Source: JBBRGK01 sp036741355 (GTDB taxonomy: Bacteria > Chloroflexota > Dehalococcoidia > CAUJGQ01). From it: a DNA stretch of 64,000 bases. The position numbers and the translations under genes were made by a program. Below, piece after piece: positions 25,159 through 33,881 of the stretch (its first letter is position 1; every line of letters begins with the position of its first letter). The notes below the pieces were generated by a model, which was not told the DNA's origin, made no database searches, and saw nothing but the letters and a program-made list of their open reading frames with translations. Location: the NCBI GenBank assembly GCA_036741355.1, contig DAINSK010000007.1, positions 1 through 64,000 of the forward strand, written 5' to 3'.

Positions 25159-26406
25159 TTATCCGGCCGCCGCGGCCGCCACGCGCTCCCCGAGCTGGGA
25201 CTCGAAGGAGTCGACGTCTGGTGACACGTGAAGCGCCTCTATGACGTGATCGGTTACTGCCTCCTGAGTTTTCAGCCCCGCGCCCGTAATATACGCCACG
25301 GTCAGCTCATCGCGCCCAATTGTCCCCTGCTCGACGAGCTTCTTGAGCGAGGCGATGACGACGCCGCCCGCCGTCTCGGCAAAGATGCCCTCTGTTTCCG
25401 CAAGCAGTTTCATCCCTTCGATGACCTCTTCGTCGGTGACGGAGGCGCAGGCCCCGTCGGTCTCCTTCATCTGTTTCAGCGCGTAATAGCCGTCGGCCGG
25501 GTTTCCAATCGCAAGCGACTTGGCGATCGTCTTCGGCTTCACCGGGCGAAAATTCATTGAGCCTTCGCGAAAGGCCGTGGCTACCGGCGAGCACCCGTCG
25601 GCCTGGGCACCTGACATGCGTGTATGCACGCTGTCGATGAGACCGACCTTCTCGAACTCTTTCATGCCCTTATAAATCTTGGTGAACAACGAACCGCTGG
25701 CGATCGGTGCCACGCAGTGGTCCGGAGAGCGCCAGCCGAGCTGCTCTATCGTTTCGAATCCAAGCGTCTTGCTGCCTTCGGAGTAATACGGGCGCACGTT
25801 GATGTTAACGAATGCCCAGGGGTATCGGCCGCTCAACTCCGCGCAGAGTCGATTGACCTCATCGTAGTTGCCGTCGACGGCCACCAGCGTCGGGTTGTAG
25901 ATCGCCGAGCCCAGCACTTTGCCCTGCTCCAGATCCGACGGAATGAACACATATGCGTCCATACCAGCCCGCGCCGCGTGTGCCGCAACACTGTTCGCGA
26001 GGTTACCCGTCGAGGCGCACGCCAATGTCGTGAATCCGAGCTCCCGCGCTCGCGAACTGGCGACGGCTACGACGCGGTCCTTGAACGACCACGTGGGGTT
26101 CACCGTGTCGTTCTTTATGTAGAGCTCGCGCAGGCCCAATCGGTCTGCGAGGTTCTTGCTGCGGACGAGCGGCGTGAACCCCGCGTGCAAGTCAATCCGC
26201 GACTCGCCATCCACCGGCAAGAAATCGACGTAGCGCCACAACGTATTTGGTCCACGCGCAATGCGCCTCCTGCTCGTTGAGGCGGCGATCGCCTCATAGT
26301 CGTACGCCACCTCGAGCGGGCCAAAGCAAAACTCGCAGACGTGCAGCGCTTGCAGCGGATATTCGCGGCTACATTCGCGACAGCGGAGTGATCGGGAAAA
26401 GGTCAT
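25159..26406 (-). CDS. thrC: Threonine synthase
   Basis: 415 residues. An N-terminal zinc ribbon (CRECSREYPLQALHVCEFC) precedes a fold-type II PLP domain with Lys in NPTWSFKDRVVAVASS, the phosphate-binding ACASTGNLANSVAAHA and a C-terminal VAYITGAGLKTQEAV. Threonine synthase converts O-phosphohomoserine to threonine, competing with methionine synthesis for the same precursor. Its position as first gene behind a SAM-I riboswitch is consistent with balancing that branch point. AGGGGGA lies 8 bases upstream of the ATG. Confidence 0.9.
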   Translation of the reverse strand: MTFSRSLRCRECSREYPLQALHVCEFCFGPLEVAYDYEAIAASTSRRRIARGPNTLWRYVDFLPVDGESRIDLHAGFTPLVRSKNLADRLGLRELYIKNDTVNPTWSFKDRVVAVASSRARELGFTTLACASTGNLANSVAAHAARAGMDAYVFIPSDLEQGKVLGSAIYNPTLVAVDGNYDEVNRLCAELSGRYPWAFVNINVRPYYSEGSKTLGFETIEQLGWRSPDHCVAPIASGSLFTKIYKGMKEFEKVGLIDSVHTRMSGAQADGCSPVATAFREGSMNFRPVKPKTIAKSLAIGNPADGYYALKQMKETDGACASVTDEEVIEGMKLLAETEGIFAETAGGVVIASLKKLVEQGTIGRDELTVAYITGAGLKTQEAVTDHVIEALHVSPDVDSFESQLGERVAAAAAG

Positions 26407-26427
26407 GGCTGCGTCCCCCTAGGCATG

Positions 26428-26460
26428 AAAAAACCTCTTCTCCTATGGGTGGAGAAGAGG
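26428..26460 (-). terminator. Rho-independent terminator of the SAM riboswitch
   Basis: In RNA orientation a 10-bp perfect stem CCUCUUCUCC/GGAGAAGAGG with a 7-base loop (26434-26460) is followed by six U (26428-26433). Part of the 5' arm (CUCUU) can instead pair with AAGAG of the riboswitch P1 strand, giving an antiterminator. It is 22 bases before thrC. Confidence 0.9.
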
Positions 26461-26496
26461 TGGGTGTGAGGCGTCCGTACCAAAGCGGTACTTCGT

Positions 26497-26606
26497 CTCT
26501 TATCTCGCCTGGAGTGTGCCAGGCCGGAGTTGGCACCGCTTCCCGTAAAACGGGCTCGGTTGCCGGGCTTCGTAGGGCCGTTTCCCTCCACCTCTCTTGA
26601 TAAGAG
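26497..26606 (-). promoter_or_regulatory. SAM-I (S-box) riboswitch
   Basis: The aptamer reads, on the minus strand, CUCUUAUCAAGAGAGGUGGA, then GGGA, a P3 region with GAAGCCCGGCAACC, a P4 arm around GGUGCCAACUCC and the closing GAGAUAAGAG. P1 pairs CUCUUAUC with GAUAAGAG. These are the invariant blocks of SAM-I riboswitches. With the downstream terminator it should stop transcription of thrC-NIL-carrier-MetY when SAM is plentiful. Confidence 0.95.
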
Positions 26607-26632
26607 GACCCGATATTCAGTTGTTAGCCGAT

Positions 26633-26662
26633 ATTGTACGAGACACCTTAATCGCTCGTCAA
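26633..26662 (-). promoter_or_regulatory. Promoter for the SAM-riboswitch operon
   Basis: On the minus strand TTGACG (26662-26657) and TACAAT (26638-26633) are separated by 18 bases, each a 5/6 match to sigma-70 consensus. The expected start falls near 26626, about 20 bases before the riboswitch P1. Confidence 0.7.
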
Positions 26663-26809
26663 CAGACGACCATTCGCATGGCTTTCGCCGCGTTGACTCA
26701 AGCTGTAATCACGGGCTAGACTTTGGCCGAGCGGGCGGCGGATTTATGCGTGAATTCACGGTTCCGCGGCAGTTATCTTCGAGTGATTTTCAAAGAGCGG
26801 AGCAATCGT

Positions 26810-26929
26810 GTGGCGAATCAGGTAGGCAAACGATACCAATGCACAATGTGCAACACGGAGATGATCGTGACCAAAGCGGGCAACGGTAGTCTCGGGTGCT
26901 GCGGCCAGCCAATGCAGCAAAAGCAGTAG
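26810..26929 (+). CDS. Desulforedoxin-like rubredoxin-type protein 1
   Basis: 39 residues from GTG 26810. The cysteines C11, C14, C30 and C31 have the spacing C-x2-C-x15-CC of desulforedoxin, whose monomer coordinates one iron by four cysteines. The sequence MANQVGKRYQCTMC...LGCCGQPM also matches the free-standing and N-terminal domain of desulfoferrodoxin. Such proteins act as small electron carriers to superoxide reductase; no SOR domain is present here. A second copy follows 10 bases later. Confidence 0.8.
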   Translation: MANQVGKRYQCTMCNTEMIVTKAGNGSLGCCGQPMQQKQ

Positions 26930-26939
26930 GTGAGGTAGG

Positions 26940-27083
26940 ATGGCGAACCAGCTCGGTAAGCGTTTCCATTGTGAGGACTGCGGGACGGAAGTTCTCTGTA
27001 TCAAGCCCGGCGACGGCGCAGTACAGTGCTGCGAGAAGGCGATGACCTTGCTTCAGCCGAAGGTCCTTCCGTCGGCCGACTAG
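26940..27083 (+). CDS. Desulforedoxin-like rubredoxin-type protein 2
   Basis: 47 residues from ATG 26940 with GAGGTAGG just upstream. It is a paralogue of the preceding gene: both begin MANQ and have C11, C14, C30 and C31 at identical positions. Copy 2 has an extra C20 and an eight-residue C-terminal extension. The two may form homo- or heterodimers, since desulforedoxin is dimeric. mnmG follows after 70 bases and is unrelated in function. Confidence 0.8.
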   Translation: MANQLGKRFHCEDCGTEVLCIKPGDGAVQCCEKAMTLLQPKVLPSAD

Positions 27084-27153
27084 TGCAACTACAGGTCCGG
27101 CAATGCGGCCGCGGGCGGCCCAGCCCCCGCGGCTTCGTCATACCCCCAGCTTC

Positions 27154-29130
27154 ATGAGTGATGCCATGTCGACGCCGCCGCGTCACGACCGACAACCAGC
27201 CCTATATGACGTCATCGTCGTGGGCGCCGGCCACGCCGGATGCGAGGCCGCTCTCGCTGCGGCTCGGATGGGCGTCCGTACCCTCGTCCTGACCATGAAC
27301 CTCGAAACCGTGGCGCTAATGCCGTGCAACCCGTCGATTGGAGGACCGGCAAAGGGCCACCTTGTCCGCGAGATCGACGCGCTTGGGGGCGAAATGGGCC
27401 GAGCGATCGACCGCGCGTCCATCCAGATCCGCATGTTGAATACCGGCAAGGGTCCGGCTGTCCAGGCCCTGCGGGCGCAGGCCGACAAGCAGCTCTACAT
27501 GAGCGAGATGCGGGGGGTCATCGAACGGCAACCAGGCCTTGACATCGGCCGCTGCCTCGTGGAGTCGGCCGTACCCGCGCCGGCAGGGGATGGCAAACCC
27601 GCTCACTATGAGGTTCGGGGCTCTCAAGGCGAGCTCTTTCGTGGCCTTCGGGTGATCCTGACGACGGGCACTTCGCTCGCCGGCCGCATGCTCACCGGTG
27701 AGAACTCTGTAGCGGGAGGGAGACGTGGCGAGGGGGCCGCTACTGCCCTGTCGCAGAGCCTGCGAGCCCTCGGAATTCGCCTTGGCCGTCTCAAAACCGG
27801 CACGCCCCCACGCGTGCACGCGCGAACAATAGACTACAGCAAGACAGAGCTGCAGCCCGGCAGTGAAACGCCGCTGTATTTCAGCTTCACGCCGCCCTCG
27901 AAAGTGCCGGAGTTTCCGGAGCCGAACACGGCCTATCCGGGTGCCAGCCTCGACGGGTGGCGTCCACAATTGCCCTGCTACCTCGTGCACACGAATGCTT
28001 CCACACACGACGTGATCCGCGCCAACCTGCACCGCGCGCCGATGTTCAACGGGTCTATCACCGGCGTCGGACCGCGATACTGCCCGTCGATCGAAGACAA
28101 GATTGTTCGCTTTGCCGAAAAAGAGTCGCATGGCCTGTTCCTGGAGCCCGAGGGATGGCAGACGGACGAAGTCTACGTGCAGGGCGCGAACACCAGCCTG
28201 CCGGAAGACGTACAACTCGCGATGCTGCGCACCATTGCGGCACTCGAACACTGCGAAATGGTCCGCGTTGGCTACGCGGTTGAATACGACTACGTCGTCA
28301 CTGACCAGACGCGCGTGACGCTTGAGTCTAAATCTCTCCCTGGCCTCTACTTTGCCGGACAGATCAACGGCACCTCCGGCTACGAAGAGGCGGCGGCACA
28401 GGGCTTGATGGCCGGCATCAACGCCGCGCATGCGGTTCAGGGCCGAGCGCCGCTGGTTTTGCGGCGTGACCAGGCGTACATCGGCGTAATGCTCGACGAC
28501 CTCGTCTCGCAGGATCTACGGGAGCCGTACCGGCTGTTTACGTCGCGCGCCGAATACCGGCTGCTTCTGCGACAGGACAACGCCGATATGCGTCTGTCGC
28601 CAATCGGCTACAAGATCGGATTAATTGACGGTCCACGTGCGCGGCGTGTCCAAGAAAAGCGCGAGGCCGTGGAGCGGGAGGCCGCAAGACTCAACCGCGA
28701 GTTCCTATCCGATACGGCCGAAATGCAGCAGCGAGCGGATGCGCTCGGCCTTGGGGCGCTGCGCCAGGGACTGACGGCCGGAGATGTGCTCCGCCGCCCG
28801 CACGTTGGCTACAACGCGCTCCTGGCCTTAGGCGTTGGCGACGAGTCCCTTGCTCGCGACGCGGTCGAGCAGGTAGAGATTGAGCTCAAGTACCGCGGCT
28901 ACCTGGAGCGCCAGGAACGAGAGGTCGAACGGGTGCGCCGTTACGATGGCCGGCCGCTGCCCGATCAGCTGGACTACGAAAGTCTTCGAGGGTTACGCAC
29001 CGAGGCGCGCGAGAAGCTCGCCCGGTTCCGACCGGCAACAGTGGGTCAGGCCGGGCGCCTGGCTGGTGTCACGCCCGCCGATGTCGCGGTGCTGCTGGTC
29101 CACCTCGAGCGGCTATCGGTACCGGCGTAG
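27154..29130 (+). CDS. mnmG: tRNA uridine-5-carboxymethylaminomethyl modification enzyme MnmG (GidA)
   Basis: 658 residues from ATG 27154. FAD fold VIVVGAGHAGCEAALAAARMG, the MPCNPSIGGPAKGHL block, PRYCPSIEDKIVRF with a conserved catalytic Cys, and the C-terminal helical domain with YIGVMLDDLVSQDLREPYR and YRLLLRQDNADMRLSP all match MnmG. With MnmE it forms cmnm5U at the wobble base of several tRNAs, in the cytoplasm. MnmE is not in the window. Codons before 27154 are not conserved. The amidohydrolase starts 6 bases after the stop. Confidence 0.97.
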   Translation: MSDAMSTPPRHDRQPALYDVIVVGAGHAGCEAALAAARMGVRTLVLTMNLETVALMPCNPSIGGPAKGHLVREIDALGGEMGRAIDRASIQIRMLNTGKGPAVQALRAQADKQLYMSEMRGVIERQPGLDIGRCLVESAVPAPAGDGKPAHYEVRGSQGELFRGLRVILTTGTSLAGRMLTGENSVAGGRRGEGAATALSQSLRALGIRLGRLKTGTPPRVHARTIDYSKTELQPGSETPLYFSFTPPSKVPEFPEPNTAYPGASLDGWRPQLPCYLVHTNASTHDVIRANLHRAPMFNGSITGVGPRYCPSIEDKIVRFAEKESHGLFLEPEGWQTDEVYVQGANTSLPEDVQLAMLRTIAALEHCEMVRVGYAVEYDYVVTDQTRVTLESKSLPGLYFAGQINGTSGYEEAAAQGLMAGINAAHAVQGRAPLVLRRDQAYIGVMLDDLVSQDLREPYRLFTSRAEYRLLLRQDNADMRLSPIGYKIGLIDGPRARRVQEKREAVEREAARLNREFLSDTAEMQQRADALGLGALRQGLTAGDVLRRPHVGYNALLALGVGDESLARDAVEQVEIELKYRGYLERQEREVERVRRYDGRPLPDQLDYESLRGLRTEAREKLARFRPATVGQAGRLAGVTPADVAVLLVHLERLSVPA

Positions 29131-29136
29131 CTCGCC

Positions 29137-30636
29137 GTGTCGATTCCCCTGGTCCTACACAACGCCGAGATCCACACGATGGCTCCTAATCAACCGCGCT
29201 CGACGGCGCTGCTGGTACGCGACGGCACAATCGCGGCGATCGGGTCCGACCCGGACGTTCGAGCCGAATCAGGGCCACGCTTTGACGATATCGATTGCGG
29301 TGGCGACCTCGTGGTGCCCGCGTTTATTGACGCCCACGTCCATCTGCTCAGCTATGCAGCTTCGCTGGTCTCCGTGGACGTTTCTCCTGCGGCCGTGGGC
29401 GATCTGAGTAGCCTGCTCGCAACCGTAGCAGCGCGCGCAGAGACAACGCCGCCGGGGCAGTGGATCCGCGCCTACGGCTACCGCGAAACCGAGCTCACCG
29501 GCCGCCGTCATCCGACGCGTTGGGATCTGGATAGTGTCGCGCCGAGGCACCCGGTACGCTTGATTCACGGGTCCGGCCACGGGTCCGTACTGAATTCGAT
29601 GGCGCTTCAGCGTGTCGCGATTACCAACGAGTCAGAGGAGCCACCGGGTGGGTTTATCTCCAGGCGATTGGATGATGGCGACCCCGACGGCTTGCTACTC
29701 GAGATGGAACATGTGCTGGATGGGCTAATTCCGCGCTCTGAGCCCGAGGAGCTGCATCGCGGCATTGCCGAGGCAAACCGTCGCCTGGCCGCCAGCGGCA
29801 TCGCATGCATCCAGGATTTGGGCGTCCGCAACGACGCTTCGACGCTGGCCTTGTTCAAGCAGCTCCATAACGACGGCACATTATCTGTCGAAGTAGTGCC
29901 CGCGCTGGGGATCGATGCCTTCCTCAGCGACGAAGTGCGTGGTTGGACCGGATTAGTAAAGGTCGCAGTCAACGAACTAGACGGCTTAAGACCCGATGTT
30001 GCGACTCTTTCGAGGTGGCTTTATTCGATCGATAAAGCGGGGGCCCGCGCCGCCGTTCATGCGGTGAGCGCAGGCGCCATCCGCCACGTCTTGGACGCAT
30101 TTGAGGGGGCAGGAGTTGGTTGGCGGCGGTTGTCACCGTGGCACCGCATCGAACATGCCGCTATCTGTCCGCCCGACCTTGCCCATCGCATCGCGGCGCT
30201 CGGCCTGGTTGCCGTCTGTAATCCGGGCTTCGTGTTCGAGGGCGGCGATCGGTATTTACGCGAGGTTCGAACGGAGGACCAGCCGTTCCTGCACAACCCG
30301 TCGACGCTCGTCTCGGCCGGGGCAGTAGTCGCCGCCGGCTCCGATGCTCCGGTCAGCGCTCCCGATCCCGTAGCATCTATACGAGCGTCGTTAGTGCGGC
30401 GTTCCAGTTCGGGGCGGCGCGTCCCCGGCAAGCTCCTGAACCTCGAAGCGGCTCTGGCGTTGCATACCTGCAGCGCGGCGATCGCTGGAGGTCAAGCGGC
30501 AAGCCTTGGACGGCTATCGAAAGGCGAGACGGCGAATCTCGTGCGGCTGCCCCGAGCGCTTCTGGAACCGGTTATTCGACAGACGACCGCCGGCAAACTC
30601 CGCGCAATGCGGGCCGGCGCTTGGGTAGAAGGGTAG
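29137..30636 (+). CDS. Amidohydrolase family 3 (YtcJ-like) metal-dependent hydrolase
   Basis: 499 residues from GTG 29137. It contains the N-terminal beta domain (LVLHNAEIHTMAP), the metal-binding HxH in VVPAFIDAHVHLLSY, a long ridge with AYGYRETELTGRRHPTR and a Gly-rich cap, a later His (HRIEHAAICP) and the terminal Asp in VAAGSDAPVSAPDP. This is the YtcJ/AmidoH_3 pattern; members hydrolyse N-acyl, amide or imide bonds but substrates vary widely. It follows mnmG by 6 bases, probably co-transcribed by accident of packing. Confidence 0.85.
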   Translation: MSIPLVLHNAEIHTMAPNQPRSTALLVRDGTIAAIGSDPDVRAESGPRFDDIDCGGDLVVPAFIDAHVHLLSYAASLVSVDVSPAAVGDLSSLLATVAARAETTPPGQWIRAYGYRETELTGRRHPTRWDLDSVAPRHPVRLIHGSGHGSVLNSMALQRVAITNESEEPPGGFISRRLDDGDPDGLLLEMEHVLDGLIPRSEPEELHRGIAEANRRLAASGIACIQDLGVRNDASTLALFKQLHNDGTLSVEVVPALGIDAFLSDEVRGWTGLVKVAVNELDGLRPDVATLSRWLYSIDKAGARAAVHAVSAGAIRHVLDAFEGAGVGWRRLSPWHRIEHAAICPPDLAHRIAALGLVAVCNPGFVFEGGDRYLREVRTEDQPFLHNPSTLVSAGAVVAAGSDAPVSAPDPVASIRASLVRRSSSGRRVPGKLLNLEAALALHTCSAAIAGGQAASLGRLSKGETANLVRLPRALLEPVIRQTTAGKLRAMRAGAWVEG

Positions 30637-30641
30637 ACCAC

Positions 30642-31022
30642 GTGCGATTTTTCATTCGGGGCGCTGTCCTTGCGGCCGTTCCGCTGGTTGCCGGATTGCT
30701 GCTGGGCGCGGCGCACACGCTGCCCGCGACCGCTCAACAGCCGCCGACGTCGATCACGATCATCGGCGCCCCGGTCAGCCTCTACACGGGATGCAACACC
30801 TTCGTCGTGCGCGCGCCGCCGGGCACCTCGTGGCGCGACATCGTCGCCCGTATGGCGACCCCCAACAGCGTCCTCGGAATATGGCGGTATGATAACTCCT
30901 CACAGCGCTATGAGGGCGTCTATTTCAGCAACTCAGAGGCTCCAACCAACGGCGCCACGAGTACGATTGCGTTCACGTTCGCGATATGGACGTGCGTCAA
31001 CGCGAATGGGTCGGTCAGTTAA
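30642..31022 (+). CDS. Secreted hypothetical protein with signal peptide
   Basis: About 126 residues from GTG 30642. Signal peptide: RFFIRGAVLAAVPLVAGLLL, then AAHTLPATAQ as cleavage region. The mature ~100 residues are beta-rich (ITIIGAPVSLYTGCNTFVV and IAFTFAIWTCV) with two Cys that could form one disulfide. No domain is recognised. It lies between an amidohydrolase and yqeY and shares nothing clear with either. Confidence 0.6.
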   Translation: MRFFIRGAVLAAVPLVAGLLLGAAHTLPATAQQPPTSITIIGAPVSLYTGCNTFVVRAPPGTSWRDIVARMATPNSVLGIWRYDNSSQRYEGVYFSNSEAPTNGATSTIAFTFAIWTCVNANGSVS

Positions 31023-31056
31023 AGCTCGACCGGCTTTGGTAACGAGGAGCACCTGA

Positions 31057-31509
31057 ATGTCGCTCAAAGAACGGCTGAACGACGACTTGAGGACTGCAAT
31101 GCGCGGCGGCGACAATCAGCGCCGAAACACGATCCGGCTTGCCCTCTCTTCGATCCGGAACGCCGAGATCGCGGCCCGAAAGCCATTCGACGAAGACGGA
31201 CCCGTCGTGGACGTTCTTCGCAAAGAAGTGAAACAGCGCCGCGATTCGATCGACGAGTTCAGAAAGGGCAAGCGCGAGGACCTGGTTGCAACAGAACAAG
31301 CCGAAATGGAGGTGCTACTTGCGTATTTGCCGCAGACGCTTGATCGAGCGCAGATCTCGGCCGCTGCTCGCGAAGTGATCGCAGAAGTCGGGGCGACCAG
31401 TGTTCGCGACAAAGGCAAAGTGATGGGGCCGTTGCTGAAGCGGCTGGCCGGGCAAGCCGAAGGCCGTGACGTCAACGAAGTCGTGAGCGAACTGCTCACC
31501 GGCGGCTGA
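31057..31509 (+). CDS. GatB/YqeY domain protein
   Basis: 150 residues, start MSLKERLNDDLRTAMRGGD, then RLALSSIRNAEI, EVLLAYLPQTLD, GATSVRDKGKVMGPLLKRL and the C-terminal GRDVNEVVSELL, the YqeY signature. The domain is the tRNA-interacting tail of GatB made as a separate protein; its function alone is not well defined. It precedes the 7TM-HD gene in a common bacterial gene order (yqeY, yqfF). GAGGAGC lies just upstream of the ATG. Confidence 0.92.
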   Translation: MSLKERLNDDLRTAMRGGDNQRRNTIRLALSSIRNAEIAARKPFDEDGPVVDVLRKEVKQRRDSIDEFRKGKREDLVATEQAEMEVLLAYLPQTLDRAQISAAAREVIAEVGATSVRDKGKVMGPLLKRLAGQAEGRDVNEVVSELLTGG

Positions 31510-31539
31510 CGTGAGCTCTGATATGATGACCGATGGCCG

Positions 31540-33858
31540 TTGTCCCGACGGCCCGCACATGGTGTTCAGTCAGTGACTTTCTCTTCGCAACGACCACAAG
31601 CAAGTGTCGTTCTACGCGCCGCCAGCTTCACCGTGCTGTTGACCCTGTTGTTGGTCGCTATCCTTTTCCCTATCTTGCCGAGCCAGCTGCACATTCACCA
31701 GGGTGAAATCGCTTCGCAAACGATCCGGGCGCCGCGCCAGTTCTCGTATAACAGCGACGTCCAACGCCGCCAACTGCAGGACCAGGCGGTCCGAAACGTC
31801 CCAACGGCGTTCTCGTACGACCCAAACATCCAGAACACCCAACTCGCCAAGCTCGGCGACGTACTGAGCCACATCACGGTCATCCGCCAGGATGCCGGCG
31901 CCAATCGTGCCCAGGCAATCGACGCCCTCAACCGGCTGGGCGTTGCGCTGACGCTGGATCAGCGTACGGCCATCGCCGGATATTCCGACGATGAATGGAA
32001 GCAAGCGGGCGACGAATCGATGCGGTTGCTATCGAGCGTCCTGGAAGAGCCATTCGCTTCGACCGAGCTGGCGGGGCGCCTTGCGAGCCTTCCGAACCGT
32101 GTCAGCGTTGGATTGACCGCGAGCCAGGGCGACGCAGCGGTCGGGTTGGCTCGCGGATTTATCACCCCGACCGAGCGGATCGACGCGTCCGCCACGCAAA
32201 GAGCCCAGGACCAGGCGATCGCGGCGGTGCCGCCCCAACCACAGGCTTTCGCCAAAGACCAGGTAATCGTTCGCGAAGGCGACGTGATCGACGCTTTTAA
32301 ACTGGAGGCGTTGCAAAGCGCCGGCCTGCTCACCGTGCGGCTGCGATACACGGATCTTGGCGCTGCCGCCTTGCTGGCGCTCGTGGCCGCCGGTGTCCTG
32401 GCCGCGTTCGTCTCGCATTTCCGCCCCGACGTGCTTCGGGCCACGTCGCGTGCCCTGTTGCTCGGGCTCATCGTCGCGGGAATCGTGGCGCTGGCGAAGA
32501 TCTACATGCCGGTCGTCCTTCCCGACTCGGGGCATCAGTTTTTGCCGTTCGCATTTCCCGCGGCCGCGGTGCCCATGCTGGTCACGTCGTTGTTCGACGT
32601 CGAGCTTGGCGTAGCTGTCGCCGGCATTGCTGCCCTGCTGGTAACGTTCACGGCGCTGTATTTGCCGGATCTCTCGGGAATCGTCGGACTTACCGCGCTG
32701 CAGCCGCTGGAGATGGCGTGCGCGTTCTTCTTTTCGGGCCTCGCCGGCCTGCTGGTCGTGAACCGGGCCGAGCGTTTCAACCGCTTCCTCAGCGCGGGAA
32801 TTGCCGTCGCTGCCACCACCGCGATCGTTTTGTTCGGTTTCTGGATGCTCGACACGCTGCATACCCTCCGCGATGCGGGATTTTTGCTTATGTCCAGTGG
32901 GATCAACGGAATTGTAAGCTCGCTCCTCACGGTCGGCACCTTCGTTCTGCTCGGCAGCGTTTTCAACATCAGCACCCGCCTGCAGCTCATGGAGCTTGCC
33001 CAGTTGAACCAGCCGCTGTTACGCCGGCTGCAGGAAGAGGCGCCCGGCACCTTTCACCACAGCATCCTGGTCGGCAACCTTGGTGAGCGCGCTGCCGACC
33101 TCATCGGCGCTGACTCGCTGCTGGTCCGCGTCGGCTGTTACTACCACGATATCGGCAAGCTATCGCGCCCCGCCTTTTTTATCGAAAACCAGTTAGGCGG
33201 CGAGAATCCGCACGACTCGCTCGACCCAATTACCAGCAATCACATCGTCCAGGAGCACGTCCGTTTCGGGGGTGAGCTGGCGCGCAAGCATCATCTGCCG
33301 GACCGAGTGCGGGCCTTCACAGTCGAACATCACGGCACGCGGCTTGTGGCGTTCTTTTATCGCAAGGCCGCGGCAGACGACGCGCAGATCGATCCGGCGT
33401 TGTTCACCTATCCGGGGCCGCGTCCGCAGAGCAAAGAGACGGCGATTGCCATGCTTGCCGATTCGACCGAAGCGGTCGTCAGGAGCAGCCCGGACCACGG
33501 CTTTGAGAAGATAGACGAGCTCGTGGAAGGCGTGATCGCGGAGCGGTTGGCGGAGGGGCAATTTGACGATTGTGACCTAACGCTGCGCGACCTACGCACG
33601 ATCGCTGACTCTTTCAAAATAACGCTGCGCGCTATTTACCATCCCCGTATCGAGTACCCCGCACCCACGGAGGCCGAGCGACAACGCACCGCGCGCCGCG
33701 TGGCCCTCGCTCCGGAACCGGCTGAGCTTGTGCCGGCGGCGTCGAACGGGCATCTTCCGGAACCGATTGCCGAGCCGGCGACACAACAGCCGGTTCACGA
33801 TTCGGCCACGGTCGAGCCCGAAGACGCGGAGACGCCTAATCCCATTCCGATGCCATAA
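31540..33858 (+). CDS. 7TM-HD membrane phosphodiesterase (PgpH/YqfF-like)
   Basis: Up to 772 residues. An N-terminal transmembrane helix (~25-45), an extracytoplasmic 7TMR-HDED domain (~60-260), a block of about seven transmembrane helices (~275-480) and a cytoplasmic HD domain (~505-690) with HHSILVGNLG, CYYHDIGKL (the HD pair) and VEHHG. PgpH-type proteins hydrolyse cyclic di-AMP. The C-terminal ~70 residues are Pro/Glu-rich and not conserved. Start uncertain: TTG 31540 or GTG 31573. No diadenylate cyclase is in the window. Confidence 0.9.
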   Translation: MSRRPAHGVQSVTFSSQRPQASVVLRAASFTVLLTLLLVAILFPILPSQLHIHQGEIASQTIRAPRQFSYNSDVQRRQLQDQAVRNVPTAFSYDPNIQNTQLAKLGDVLSHITVIRQDAGANRAQAIDALNRLGVALTLDQRTAIAGYSDDEWKQAGDESMRLLSSVLEEPFASTELAGRLASLPNRVSVGLTASQGDAAVGLARGFITPTERIDASATQRAQDQAIAAVPPQPQAFAKDQVIVREGDVIDAFKLEALQSAGLLTVRLRYTDLGAAALLALVAAGVLAAFVSHFRPDVLRATSRALLLGLIVAGIVALAKIYMPVVLPDSGHQFLPFAFPAAAVPMLVTSLFDVELGVAVAGIAALLVTFTALYLPDLSGIVGLTALQPLEMACAFFFSGLAGLLVVNRAERFNRFLSAGIAVAATTAIVLFGFWMLDTLHTLRDAGFLLMSSGINGIVSSLLTVGTFVLLGSVFNISTRLQLMELAQLNQPLLRRLQEEAPGTFHHSILVGNLGERAADLIGADSLLVRVGCYYHDIGKLSRPAFFIENQLGGENPHDSLDPITSNHIVQEHVRFGGELARKHHLPDRVRAFTVEHHGTRLVAFFYRKAAADDAQIDPALFTYPGPRPQSKETAIAMLADSTEAVVRSSPDHGFEKIDELVEGVIAERLAEGQFDDCDLTLRDLRTIADSFKITLRAIYHPRIEYPAPTEAERQRTARRVALAPEPAELVPAASNGHLPEPIAEPATQQPVHDSATVEPEDAETPNPIPMP

Positions 33859-33881
33859 TACCGGGTTCGAGCACGCCGCTC

